The notes beneath the pieces were generated by a model. The model saw only the letters and a list, made by a program, of their open reading frames with translations, was not told where the DNA came from and made no database searches. Made by a program: the position numbers and the translations under genes. Shown here one piece after another: positions 15,301 to 23,636 of a stretch of 64,000 nucleotides of DNA. The stretch covers positions 5,890,001-5,954,000 of the forward strand of contig NZ_JAUSZI010000002.1 in NCBI RefSeq assembly GCF_030817415.1, written 5' to 3'. Source of the stretch: Streptomyces umbrinus (GTDB lineage: Bacteria; Actinomycetota; Actinomycetes; Streptomycetales; Streptomycetaceae). Positions within the stretch are counted from its first letter, which is position 1. Each line of letters begins with the position of its first letter.

Positions 15301-16967
15301 GCGCCCCTGCCCAGGCCGGTCCGGTTCCCGGGCAGGCTGTTCCTCCGCAGGGCATGCCCCAACCGGGCGCCCCGGGACAGGCCCTTCCGCCGCAGGCCGT
15401 ACCAGGCCAGGTCACGCAGGCAGGTGCGGCTGGTCCCGCGGGAGCCGTCGGCACCGGTGGAGTGCCGGTGGCCGCTGCGCCCGCCCAAGCCCCCGCGCAG
15501 AACGCCCAGCAGCAGCCGCCCCAGACGCCCGCGGACGCCGCTTCGGCGCAGCAGCCCTGGAGCGGTGCGGCCGACACTTCCGGCGCCGGGGTCCCCGTAC
15601 AGCAGGAGGCCGATGCGGCGGCCCAGCCCTGGCCGGGTACGGCCGACGGCCCGGCGGAACCGGAGCCCGCGCCTGCGCCCGTCGCGGAGCAGCCCCGTGC
15701 CGCCCAGCCGCTCCCTGCCGAGGCCGCGGCGCCTTCGCCGCCCGTCGACCCCAACTCGACGCAGGGCCGCGCGTTCAGCGTCCGCACGCTGGGGCAGGGC
15801 GTTCCGTTCGGCCGCCGTATGACGGACGCGCAGCAGCCCCGGCAGAGCCGGCCCGCGTCGCCGACGCCCCAGCCGCTTCCTCAGCAGGCCCAGGCGCAGG
15901 CTCAAGCCCCGGTCCAAGCCCAGGCTCAGGCCCAGACCGCTCCACAGCCCCAGGCGCCCACGCCTCCCCCGCACGCGACCAACGGCTCCGGGCGGCGTCG
16001 TAAGCTCGGCACCCGCCCCGAGCCCGTTGCCGACGTCGCCGAGCAGACGGACACGGCGGCCCGCCCGCACCCGCAGGGCGGCGGCCCCCAGTCCCGGATG
16101 GCCAACACCACCGAGGGAACCGGCCGTTCGTACGCCATAGGAGCCCCCGACGAGAACGCCGACGAGGGCCCCGAGCCGCTCGACGGCCCCGGCGGTGCGG
16201 TCGAGGTCGCGAACCAGCCCCATCCGCAGCCGATGGACGACGAGCTGCCCCCGGAGCCGCTCGACAACCCGCGTCGGCTGCTGGTCTGGCCCGCGCCGGA
16301 CATCACCACCCAGCAGGCGCTGAGCGACCGCGGCTACCGGCCCGTCATCGTGCACTCGCGCGAGGAGGTCGACGCGCAGATCGCCGCCTTCCCGGCCGCG
16401 CTCTTCGTGGACCCGCTCACCGGCCCGATCACGCGCACGGCGCTCCAGTCGCTGCGTCAGGCCGCCGTCGCAGCCGAGGTCCCGGTCCTGGTGACGGCGG
16501 GACTCGGCCAGGCGACACGTGAGGCGGCGTACGGCGCCGACCCTGCCGTACTCCTCAAGGCCCTCGCCCCGCGCGACAGCGAACAGCACCCGCCGCGCGT
16601 CCTGCTCATCGAGGAGCACGCGGAGATCGCACTGGCGCTGACCTCGACGCTGGAACGGCGCGGCATGCAGGTCGCGCGGGCCACGTCGGACGAGGACGCC
16701 GTCACACTGGCCTCGCAGATGCGGCCGAACCTGGTCGTGATGGACCTGATGCAGGTACGCCGCCGACGTGCCGGAATCGTCGACTGGCTGCGGGCGAACG
16801 GCCAGCTCAACCGCACCCCGCTCGTCGTCTACACCGCCGCCGTCGACCCGACCGAACTGCCGCGCCTCGCGGCGGGGGAGACGGTGCTGTTCCTCGCGGA
16901 GCGGTCGACGAGTACCGAGGTACAGGGCCGGATCGTGGACCTGCTGGCGCGCATCGGCACGAACTGA
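12336..16967 (+). CDS. giant PAS/histidine-kinase-like/receiver protein with degenerate kinase core
   Basis: 1,543 residues from GTG (GGGAGGAAG upstream). Two PAS domains occupy ~8-135 (ILDALPDALVLVNANGTVVNAN) and ~150-262 (ILRAAAEGVVGTDTEGRVVLVN). A Glu/Arg-rich coiled coil covers ~265-350. The dimerisation helix at ~350-380 reads LGRSLRGPLDQL, where a kinase would have SHELRTPL, so no acceptor His is seen. The ATPase-like part keeps IVRAHGG but the N-box Asn is replaced (HLVADV). About 740 residues of Ala/Pro/Gln/Gly-rich disorder follow (GVPGQ-type repeats, with basic GRRRR motifs). Two receiver-like domains end it (~1315-1415; RVLLIEEH and VVMDL, ~1421-1543). It is cytoplasmic, with no membrane segment. 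A signalling scaffold is inferred. Confidence 0.8.
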   Translation: MSSRPSRGAARLAAILDALPDALVLVNANGTVVNANTIALEAFEAPGTALVGRGLLDLLPQFDSRLIPGTMRRPDTVDESGRTRPTRMIARRTDGSEFPVEVTSANLENGQQAYDGYGYTSDELLMLVVRDLSGTVDTEAELARSQRQTEMILRAAAEGVVGTDTEGRVVLVNPAAAQILGFRASDLGGQELHPLMLHSRADGEPFPYEESPLADTLRSGRKHRVRGQVLWSKSGDKVPVDLTTAPVRDGDQLVGAVMTFTDRRPYDSLAEEKDAEAQRHQEELERATEEHAKELAALREEHGTRLAELSERHEEELAAGDDRYAALAEREKDRYEALSARHEQLLAVLGRSLRGPLDQLRTELSVLAADDAGQLWPEANQVLHHLSAGYSRITTLVDNVLAYQRLDSGTEEVTRTKVMLDAVVAAGVNGAVELIGPGRVQFAVHAPPIEAEVDPQRLATALAHLVADVAGVDSTGNAPVSAGGYMDNTVVVAAAQRGEVVRIEVRGPYTGGDPVHEPIVRGIVRAHGGVLQTHEVPGMSGSAFVLEVPIGGGAGAVPAPGADAGTALAVSAGTGTDTGVDPGSAPNGGGVGSAVALPEQASPQGGGRRRARRASVDAFLESEVGPSTETAVPTGRRRRAAGDGSGGGGAQLALPAQASADEGGAEGSGGTGRRRGRPSPAEGDGVSEGAVVTAAEHAAGAAATGLGETVPPQGVPVPAGGRRARRDGQQQALPAALPAAPSPAPDASAAADARGGAPQPTGRRRRALAAAAERAAAQEAGPRAVFALPPAEADRSPEYAAQQAEAHGQAALAQAPAGQPALSQAALGHAPAQADDGRHDVASHNAGDDHTPPQPHPLQAPSGRRRARQAAGELDAATATGAPGVPGQMAPAQGAPQAPGVQGAPVAPGQAVALPGQGVPGQAVAGQGVPGQEMPAQLGPVQGVPGQAMPLPGQLPQAQGVPGEGMAPQAASGQPMPVAVPAQGNPGQGAPAQAGPVPGQAVPPQGMPQPGAPGQALPPQAVPGQVTQAGAAGPAGAVGTGGVPVAAAPAQAPAQNAQQQPPQTPADAASAQQPWSGAADTSGAGVPVQQEADAAAQPWPGTADGPAEPEPAPAPVAEQPRAAQPLPAEAAAPSPPVDPNSTQGRAFSVRTLGQGVPFGRRMTDAQQPRQSRPASPTPQPLPQQAQAQAQAPVQAQAQAQTAPQPQAPTPPPHATNGSGRRRKLGTRPEPVADVAEQTDTAARPHPQGGGPQSRMANTTEGTGRSYAIGAPDENADEGPEPLDGPGGAVEVANQPHPQPMDDELPPEPLDNPRRLLVWPAPDITTQQALSDRGYRPVIVHSREEVDAQIAAFPAALFVDPLTGPITRTALQSLRQAAVAAEVPVLVTAGLGQATREAAYGADPAVLLKALAPRDSEQHPPRVLLIEEHAEIALALTSTLERRGMQVARATSDEDAVTLASQMRPNLVVMDLMQVRRRRAGIVDWLRANGQLNRTPLVVYTAAVDPTELPRLAAGETVLFLAERSTSTEVQGRIVDLLARIGTN

Positions 16968-17067
16968 GCGCCCTTCGTACCGGCGGCCCGGGCAGCGCAG
17001 GCAGCACGGCAGCACAGGCAGAATCGGCAGCGCCGTCAGTTCCGTGAGAAGTGGACGTGCGCATACG

Positions 17068-17109
17068 TGAGTTGGGGCGTTGTTTCACGTGAAACAACGC
17101 CCCAACTCA
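17068..17109. promoter_or_regulatory. parS site inside a 42-nt perfect palindrome (also terminator-like)
   Basis: The centre, 17082-17095, is GTTTCACGTGAAAC, the canonical Streptomyces parS recognised by ParB during origin segregation. The palindrome continues without mismatch for another 14 bp on each side (TGAGTTGGGGCGTT outward), far beyond the ParB site. It lies between two convergent genes, so it could also act as a terminator for both. Confidence 0.9.
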
Positions 17110-17160
17110 TACATCGACCTAAATGCGGTCAGAAGGCTTTCGTCCGCCCTGCCATGACCG

Positions 17161-18816
<1,656 letters not shown>

Positions 18817-18875
18817 GGCGTCCTCCCGGGGGCGACATTGCCTACGCGGTAGTAAGGGTTGGGCTGATTCTGCTC

Positions 18876-18893
18876 ACATACCGCGCGGTATGT
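18876..18893. promoter_or_regulatory. 18-bp palindromic operator, TetR type
   Basis: ACATACCGCGCGGTATGT, a perfect palindrome 60 bp before the CoA ligase start. A related partial copy, CTACGCGGTAG, occurs at ~18842-18852, closer to the gene. Palindromes with this ATACCGCGCGGTAT core are typical of TetR-family repressors of fatty-acid genes; no such regulator is encoded next to it. Confidence 0.75.
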
Positions 18894-18970
18894 CACTACT
18901 CCGGGATGATCGATCACGTCACGACAGGATTCCTTGCCCCGGCGTGAACAGTGCGCTTGCCCAGCTCTGA

Positions 18971-19516
18971 TCAGCGCACGGGACCCAGCTCGGGGTCCTC
19001 ACGAAGCTTGCCCAGCGCACGCGACACGGCCGACTTGACCGTACCGATCGACACTCCCAGCACGTCCGCCGTCTGCGCCTCGCTGAGGTCCTCGTAGTAC
19101 CGCAGGACGACCATCGCCCGCTGCCGCGCAGGCAACTTCATGATCGCGCGCCACATCGCGTCGTGCAGCGCCTGCTGTTCCGCCGGGTCCCCGGCCGGCG
19201 GAGCCTCCGGCTCCGGCAGCTCGTCGCACGCGAACTCGTCGACCTTCCGCTTCCGCCACTGCGACGTCCGCGTGTTCAGCAGGGCGCGCCGTACATAGCC
19301 GTCGAGGGCCCGGTGGTCCTCGATCCGCTCCCACGCGACATACGTCTTCGTGAGTGCGGTCTGCAGCAGGTCCTCCGCGTCGCTCGGGTTCGCGGTCAGC
19401 GAGCGAGCAGTACGCAGCAGCACGGGTTGGCGGGCCTTGACGTACGAGGAGAACGACGGGTACGCAAGGGTCCGCGTCGCCGCATTCGAAGCGCTGGTGC
19501 AGACGGTTGTGGTCAT
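18971..19516 (-). CDS. SigE-family ECF sigma factor
   Basis: 181 residues. Region 2 is at ~30-95 (LLRTARSLTANPSDAEDLLQ, TYVAWERIEDHRALDGYVRRALLN) and region 4 at ~118-172 (LPARQRAMVVLRYYEDLSEAQ, VSIGTVKSAVSRAL). It is a minimal ECF factor without C-terminal extension, of the type NCBI names SigE-family. No adjacent anti-sigma gene is seen, although two stand-alone HATPase proteins lie elsewhere in the window. Its target regulon cannot be told from the sequence. Confidence 0.85.
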   Translation of the reverse strand: MTTTVCTSASNAATRTLAYPSFSSYVKARQPVLLRTARSLTANPSDAEDLLQTALTKTYVAWERIEDHRALDGYVRRALLNTRTSQWRKRKVDEFACDELPEPEAPPAGDPAEQQALHDAMWRAIMKLPARQRAMVVLRYYEDLSEAQTADVLGVSIGTVKSAVSRALGKLREDPELGPVR

Positions 19517-19881
19517 GGCTCCACGCTAGGAGCGCCCCCTACTCCAGCGGATCGGCCGCAGGTCCCGAAGCCGTGTCCGCCTCAGGTTGTAGGAGGGGGG
19601 CTGGCCCCACCTACTGAAGGTGGACGCCGGGCCCCGGCCCCCTGAGGGTTCACCCCTGAGGACCGCTCCCCTGGCAGTAGCCCGGACCCGGGAATCATGC
19701 GGGAGTAGTACGTCCGCACTCCGTGGGCTCTCCCGGAGGGTACGCCGGGCGCCCACCGAGCGCGAAAACGAGCGCCTTGGGCTGCGCTGGGCCTCGACCC
19801 GGACACGTACTCCGGCCCGGCCTGGACAGGCACCCCGCCCCGCCCGGACGCGCACCGCAGTCATCCACCCCGCCTCCGCCA
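19517..19881. other. intergenic region with short inverted repeats
   Basis: 365 bp between two leftward genes. It holds several GC-rich symmetric stretches (for example CCCGGACCCGGG near 19680 and CCTGAGGGTTCACCCCTGAGG near 19641-19662) that may terminate the upstream operon or sit in the sigma-factor promoter. No gene is supported. Confidence 0.4.
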
Positions 19882-21054
19882 TCAGCCCCGATCGTCCGAG
19901 CCCAGGATCAACCCCGAGGTGGGGACCCCCGTACCCGCCGTCACCAGCACCCGGCCGGCCCCGGGTATCTGGTTCACGGATGTGCCCCGGAGTTGTCGTA
20001 CGCCTTCGGCCACACCGTTCATCCCGTGCAGATACGCCTCCCCGAGCTGCCCTCCGTGCGTGTTCAACGGCAACCGCTCCTCGGCGACGAAGTCCGCGGC
20101 CTCGCCCGGCTTGCAGAAACCGAACTCCTCCAACTGCGTCAGCACGAACGGTGTGAAGTGGTCGTACAGGATCCCCACGTCTATTCCGGCCGGCGTCAGC
20201 CCGGACGTGCGCCACAGCTGCCGCGCCACCACGCCCATCTCCGGCAGCCCCGTCAGGTCGTCCCGGTAGTAGCTGGTCATCTGCTCCTGCGCGCGCCCCG
20301 CGCCCTGGGCGGCCGCGGTGATCACGGCGGGCGGATGCGGCAGGTCTCGCGCCCGCTCCACCGAGGTGACGACCAGGGCCTGGCCGCCGTCGGTCTCCTG
20401 ACAGCAGTCCAGCAGCCGCAACGGCTCGACGATCCACCGCGACGCTGCATGGTCGGCGAGTGTGATCGGTTTGCCGTGGAAGTACGCCGCCGGGTTGGTC
20501 GCCGCGTACTTCCGGTCGACGACCGCGACCTGGCCGAACGCCTCGGGTGTCAGTCCGTACGTGTGCAGATAGCGCTGGGCCGCCATCGCCACCCAGGACG
20601 CGGGCGTGAGCAGTCCGAACGGAAGCGACCAGCCGAGCGCGGCGCCCTCGGCCGACGGCTCACGCCGCTGCACCCCGGAACCGAATCTCCGGCCCGACCG
20701 CTCGTTGAACGCCCGGTAGCAGACCACCACCTCGGCCACGCCCGTGGCCACGGCGAGAGCCGCCTGCTGGACGGTCGCGCAGGCCGCGCCTCCGCCGTAG
20801 TGGATCCGCGAGAAGAAGGACAGCTCGCCCATGCCGACCGCCTGGGCGACGGTGATCTCCGGGCTGGTGTCCATCGTGAACGTCACCATCCCGTCCACGT
20901 CGGCCGGTGTGAGACCGGCGTCGTCGAGCGCGGCCCGCACCGCCTCGACGGCCAGCCGCAGTTCGCTGCGCCCAGAGTCCTTGGAGAACTCGGTGGCCCC
21001 GATCCCGACGATCGCCGCCCGCCCGCCGAGCGTGTCCTTCGTCCGCACGCTCAT
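19882..21054 (-). CDS. thiolase-like lipid-transfer protein (Ltp2-like aldolase)
   Basis: 390 residues of the SCP2-type thiolase fold: RAAIVGIGATEFSKDSGRS at the N-terminus, IHYGGGAACATVQQAALAVATG around the usual nucleophile segment, and GGQLGEAYLHGMNGVAEGVRQLRG near the end. In mycobacteria the equivalent Ltp2 works with a DUF35 partner as a retro-aldolase that removes the last C3 unit of the cholesterol side chain. Here it is the last gene of a five-gene, overlapping operon with the same composition. It overlaps the MaoC gene by 4 nt. Substrate (sterol, bile acid or other) is inferred from gene order only. Confidence 0.8.
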   Translation of the reverse strand: MSVRTKDTLGGRAAIVGIGATEFSKDSGRSELRLAVEAVRAALDDAGLTPADVDGMVTFTMDTSPEITVAQAVGMGELSFFSRIHYGGGAACATVQQAALAVATGVAEVVVCYRAFNERSGRRFGSGVQRREPSAEGAALGWSLPFGLLTPASWVAMAAQRYLHTYGLTPEAFGQVAVVDRKYAATNPAAYFHGKPITLADHAASRWIVEPLRLLDCCQETDGGQALVVTSVERARDLPHPPAVITAAAQGAGRAQEQMTSYYRDDLTGLPEMGVVARQLWRTSGLTPAGIDVGILYDHFTPFVLTQLEEFGFCKPGEAADFVAEERLPLNTHGGQLGEAYLHGMNGVAEGVRQLRGTSVNQIPGAGRVLVTAGTGVPTSGLILGSDDRG

Positions 21055-21539
21055 GGCCGACTCCCCGCCTCGTGGATCGCGGCACCCTCGGCTCCCTCAA
21101 TGCCCTCGGCGCCCTCAGCACCTTCGGCTCCGGCGGCTCCGGGGACCGTGACCGTGACCGTCCCGGTGACATGTCTGCCGATCCCGTTGGCCCCCACCAC
21201 CCTGACCGTCGCCGTGTCGCCCTCGACCGCCTCCACCGAGCCGGTCAACACCATCGTGTCGCCGGGGTAGTTGGGCGCACCCAGTCTGATCGCGACCCTC
21301 CGCAGCACGGACCGGGGTCCGAACCGGTCGGTGATGTAGCGCCCGACCAGCCCGTTCGTCGTCAGGATGTTCATGAAGATGTCCGGCGAACCCTTCTGCC
21401 GGGCGAGCTCCGCGTCGTGGTGCACGTCCTGGTAGTCCCTCGACGCGATCGCCCCGGCGACGATGAGCGTGCGGGTGATCTCGATCTCCAGCGGCGGCAG
21501 GACGTCCCCGACCCGCACCGCCCCGACCTCGGTGTTCAT
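21051..21539 (-). CDS. MaoC-like hydratase (ChsH2-like)
   Basis: 162 residues starting at ATG (MNTEVGAVRVGDVLPPLEIE). The hot-dog hydratase segment with the catalytic Asp/His pair is visible: IVAGAIASRDYQDVHHDAELARQ, then GSPDIFMNILTTNGLVGRYI. The C-terminal ~25 residues degenerate into an Ala-Glu-Gly repeat (GAEGAEGAEGIEGAEG) not needed for the fold. It overlaps genes on both sides (4 nt each). Its likely partner is the MaoC/DUF35 protein two genes upstream, as in the ChsH1-ChsH2 hydratase. Confidence 0.8.
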   Translation of the reverse strand: MNTEVGAVRVGDVLPPLEIEITRTLIVAGAIASRDYQDVHHDAELARQKGSPDIFMNILTTNGLVGRYITDRFGPRSVLRRVAIRLGAPNYPGDTMVLTGSVEAVEGDTATVRVVGANGIGRHVTGTVTVTVPGAAGAEGAEGAEGIEGAEGAAIHEAGSRP

Positions 21540-22597
21540 GCGTCCCCCTCTCCATGCACGATCAACGCCCCCAACTCCTGGAGCACTTCGCTTCCGCACC
21601 CCAGATACGCGTCCAGTTGCCGACCCCACAGAAAGTGCCGGTGCACGGGATGGTCGAGGTCGGCCCCCATACCGCCGTGCAGATGCTGTCCCGCGTGCAC
21701 CACGCGCTGCCCCGCCTCCGACGCCCACCAGGCCGCAGTCAGCGCGTGCGTCGCGTAGTCCAGCCCCTCGTCCCGCCGCCAGGCCGCTTCGTAGGCCGTG
21801 ACCCGTATCGCCTCGGTGTCCATGTACGCGTCGGCCGCCCGGAGTTGGACCCCCTGCTTGGTCGCGAGCGGTCTCCCGAACTGCTCGCGGGTGTTGGTGT
21901 GGTCGACCGCCCGGGCCACCGAACCCGCGCACACCCCGGCCTGCAGCCCCGCGAAGGCGGTACGCGCGGTGGCCAGCACGTCGTCGTACGCTTCCTGGCC
22001 CGCCACCTCCGCGCCGGAACCACCAACCCGCTCGCCCAGCCGCTCGCCCGGTGTCCCGTCCAGCGTCAGCCGTCCCGCCGACCAGGGCGCCGTCAGCTCG
22101 ACGGGCTCGCAGCGCGCGTCGACGGTCCGTACGAGCCACAGGCCGTGCTCGTCGTCGGCGACGAGGACATGCGTGGCGTCGCGGAGCCACGGCACCACGG
22201 GGACCGCACCGCTCAACTCCCCGGATCCGCCCACCCATACGGCCGCCTCGGGCAGGGCGCCGGTCACGACCACTGTGCCGTCCCCGATCGCGGGCAGCAG
22301 CCGCTCCCGCTGCTCCGCCGAGCCATGGGCCGACACTGCCAGCAGCCCGTACACACAGCTCGCCGCGAACGGCACCTGGGCCGTGGTCCGCCCCTGCTCC
22401 TCCAGCAGGAGCACCAGCCCGAGGAGCCCTATGTCCTCGACTGCGGCCGGCAACCCGGCCTCGCACAACGCCTTCCACAGCTCGGCGTCGCTGCCGGTGC
22501 CCGCCGCTGTCAGCCGCTCATGGGTGGACAGGTCGCCGAAGATCCGCGCGGCCAGATCGCGGGCCGCCGCCTGCTCCTCCGTGGGCGTGAAGTCCAT
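21536..22597 (-). CDS. acyl-CoA dehydrogenase, short type (ChsE1/FadE28-like)
   Basis: 353 residues. N-terminal helical domain MDFTPTEEQAAARDLAARIF; the central FAD/acyl-CoA region is poorly conserved; the C-terminal domain has REQFGRPLATKQGVQLRAADAYMD and WASEAGQRVVHAGQHLHGGMGADLDHPVHRHF. In mycobacteria two unlike ACADs (ChsE1 and ChsE2) form an alpha2beta2 heterotetramer acting on sterol side chains. This shorter subunit and the 410-residue one in the same operon fit that pattern. It overlaps the MaoC gene by 4 nt. Confidence 0.8.
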   Translation of the reverse strand: MDFTPTEEQAAARDLAARIFGDLSTHERLTAAGTGSDAELWKALCEAGLPAAVEDIGLLGLVLLLEEQGRTTAQVPFAASCVYGLLAVSAHGSAEQRERLLPAIGDGTVVVTGALPEAAVWVGGSGELSGAVPVVPWLRDATHVLVADDEHGLWLVRTVDARCEPVELTAPWSAGRLTLDGTPGERLGERVGGSGAEVAGQEAYDDVLATARTAFAGLQAGVCAGSVARAVDHTNTREQFGRPLATKQGVQLRAADAYMDTEAIRVTAYEAAWRRDEGLDYATHALTAAWWASEAGQRVVHAGQHLHGGMGADLDHPVHRHFLWGRQLDAYLGCGSEVLQELGALIVHGEGDA

Positions 22598-22598
22598 G

Positions 22599-23636
22599 TC
22601 AGCCCCCGCTCCTCTCGACGGCCCGGAAGACCGGCAGCTCCAACTCCTCGTCCACCTGCTCGAACTCCAGCCTGACCGGCATCCCGATCCGCACCCGGTC
22701 GTGCGGCACCCCTACCACGTTGCTGATCATCCGCACGCCCTCCGCGAGTTCGATCAGCCCCACCGCGTACGGCGGATCGAAGGCAGGGAAGGGCGGGTGG
22801 TGCATCACCACGTACGAGTAGACGGTCCCGTCGCCGCCCGCCTCGACCGTGTCCCAGTCCGGGCAACCGCACGCGTTGCACCCCGGCAGCCAGGGGAACC
22901 GCAGCGTCCTGCATCCGTCGCAGCGCTGTATGAGCAGACGGTGCCGGGAAACGCCCTCCCAGAAGCCGGCGTTGTCGCGATTGACGACGGGGCGGGGCCG
23001 CTTGGGCTGCTCGGACCGCTCGGGCCGTGAGACCTCGGCGGCCACCACGGTCTTCGCAACCACGCCTGCCCCCTCCGCCCTCGGAGCGCTCCTTCTCCGA
23101 GCCGCGGGCACGTACTTCAGGATCCGGAACCGATGTGTCCCCACCGGCCGGCCGGCCACCCGGACATCCATCCGCGTCGTGACGAAATACCCCGTGCCCA
23201 GCTTGGTCGTCTTGCGCTCGGAGACCGACTCGATCACCGCGTCGAAGGTGATCGCGTCCCCGGGCCGCAGCGGCCGCAGATACTCCTGCTCGCAGTCGGT
23301 GGCGACCACGGAGGTGTACCCGGCGTCGTCGAACAGCCCGAGCAGTTCGTCGTACGCCTCGGAACGCCCCGCGTGCCCGGAGAGACCTCCCATCGTCCAC
23401 GCCTGGAGCATGGTGGGCGGCGCTGTGGCGTCCGCCCCCGCGTACGCCGGATTCGTGTCTCCCATTGCCTCGCACCAGTGCCGGATCATCGGTTCGTTGA
23501 CCAGGTCCTTGCCCACCCCGCCGACCGCGGCGGCCTGCCCCTCGTACACCTTCACCCGCTCGAACACGTCCTCGTACCCGCCGCCCCCGCCCAAGGCCGC
23601 CGCCCCCTCTCCGCCCGGAGCCTCCCGCTCGCTCAC
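22599..23636 (-). CDS. MaoC N-terminal domain fused to DUF35/OB-fold (ChsH1-like)
   Basis: 345 residues from GTG 23636, chosen because it overlaps the upstream stop as GTGA. Residues ~20-180 form a MaoC-type hot-dog domain (NEPMIRHWCEAMGDTNPAYAG, APPTMLQAWTMGGLSG). Residues ~210-345 form a DUF35 protein: zinc ribbon CDGCRTLRFPWLPGCNACGC, then the OB-fold (YSYVVMHHPPFPAFDPPYAVGLIEL). In the igr system this is the ChsH1 architecture: the MaoC part pairs with ChsH2, and the DUF35 part supports the Ltp2 aldolase. The four Cys are intact. Confidence 0.85.
   Translation of the reverse strand: MSEREAPGGEGAAALGGGGGYEDVFERVKVYEGQAAAVGGVGKDLVNEPMIRHWCEAMGDTNPAYAGADATAPPTMLQAWTMGGLSGHAGRSEAYDELLGLFDDAGYTSVVATDCEQEYLRPLRPGDAITFDAVIESVSERKTTKLGTGYFVTTRMDVRVAGRPVGTHRFRILKYVPAARRRSAPRAEGAGVVAKTVVAAEVSRPERSEQPKRPRPVVNRDNAGFWEGVSRHRLLIQRCDGCRTLRFPWLPGCNACGCPDWDTVEAGGDGTVYSYVVMHHPPFPAFDPPYAVGLIELAEGVRMISNVVGVPHDRVRIGMPVRLEFEQVDEELELPVFRAVERSGG

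Noticed and set aside
12129..17015. 1,628-codon open frame on the minus strand
   Set aside because: It mirrors the PAS/kinase gene. High-GC DNA leaves long open antisense frames; its product is low-complexity Arg/Gly-rich with no domain.
19526..20437. 303-codon minus-strand ORF
   Set aside because: Out-of-frame shadow of the thiolase-like gene, continuing into non-coding DNA.
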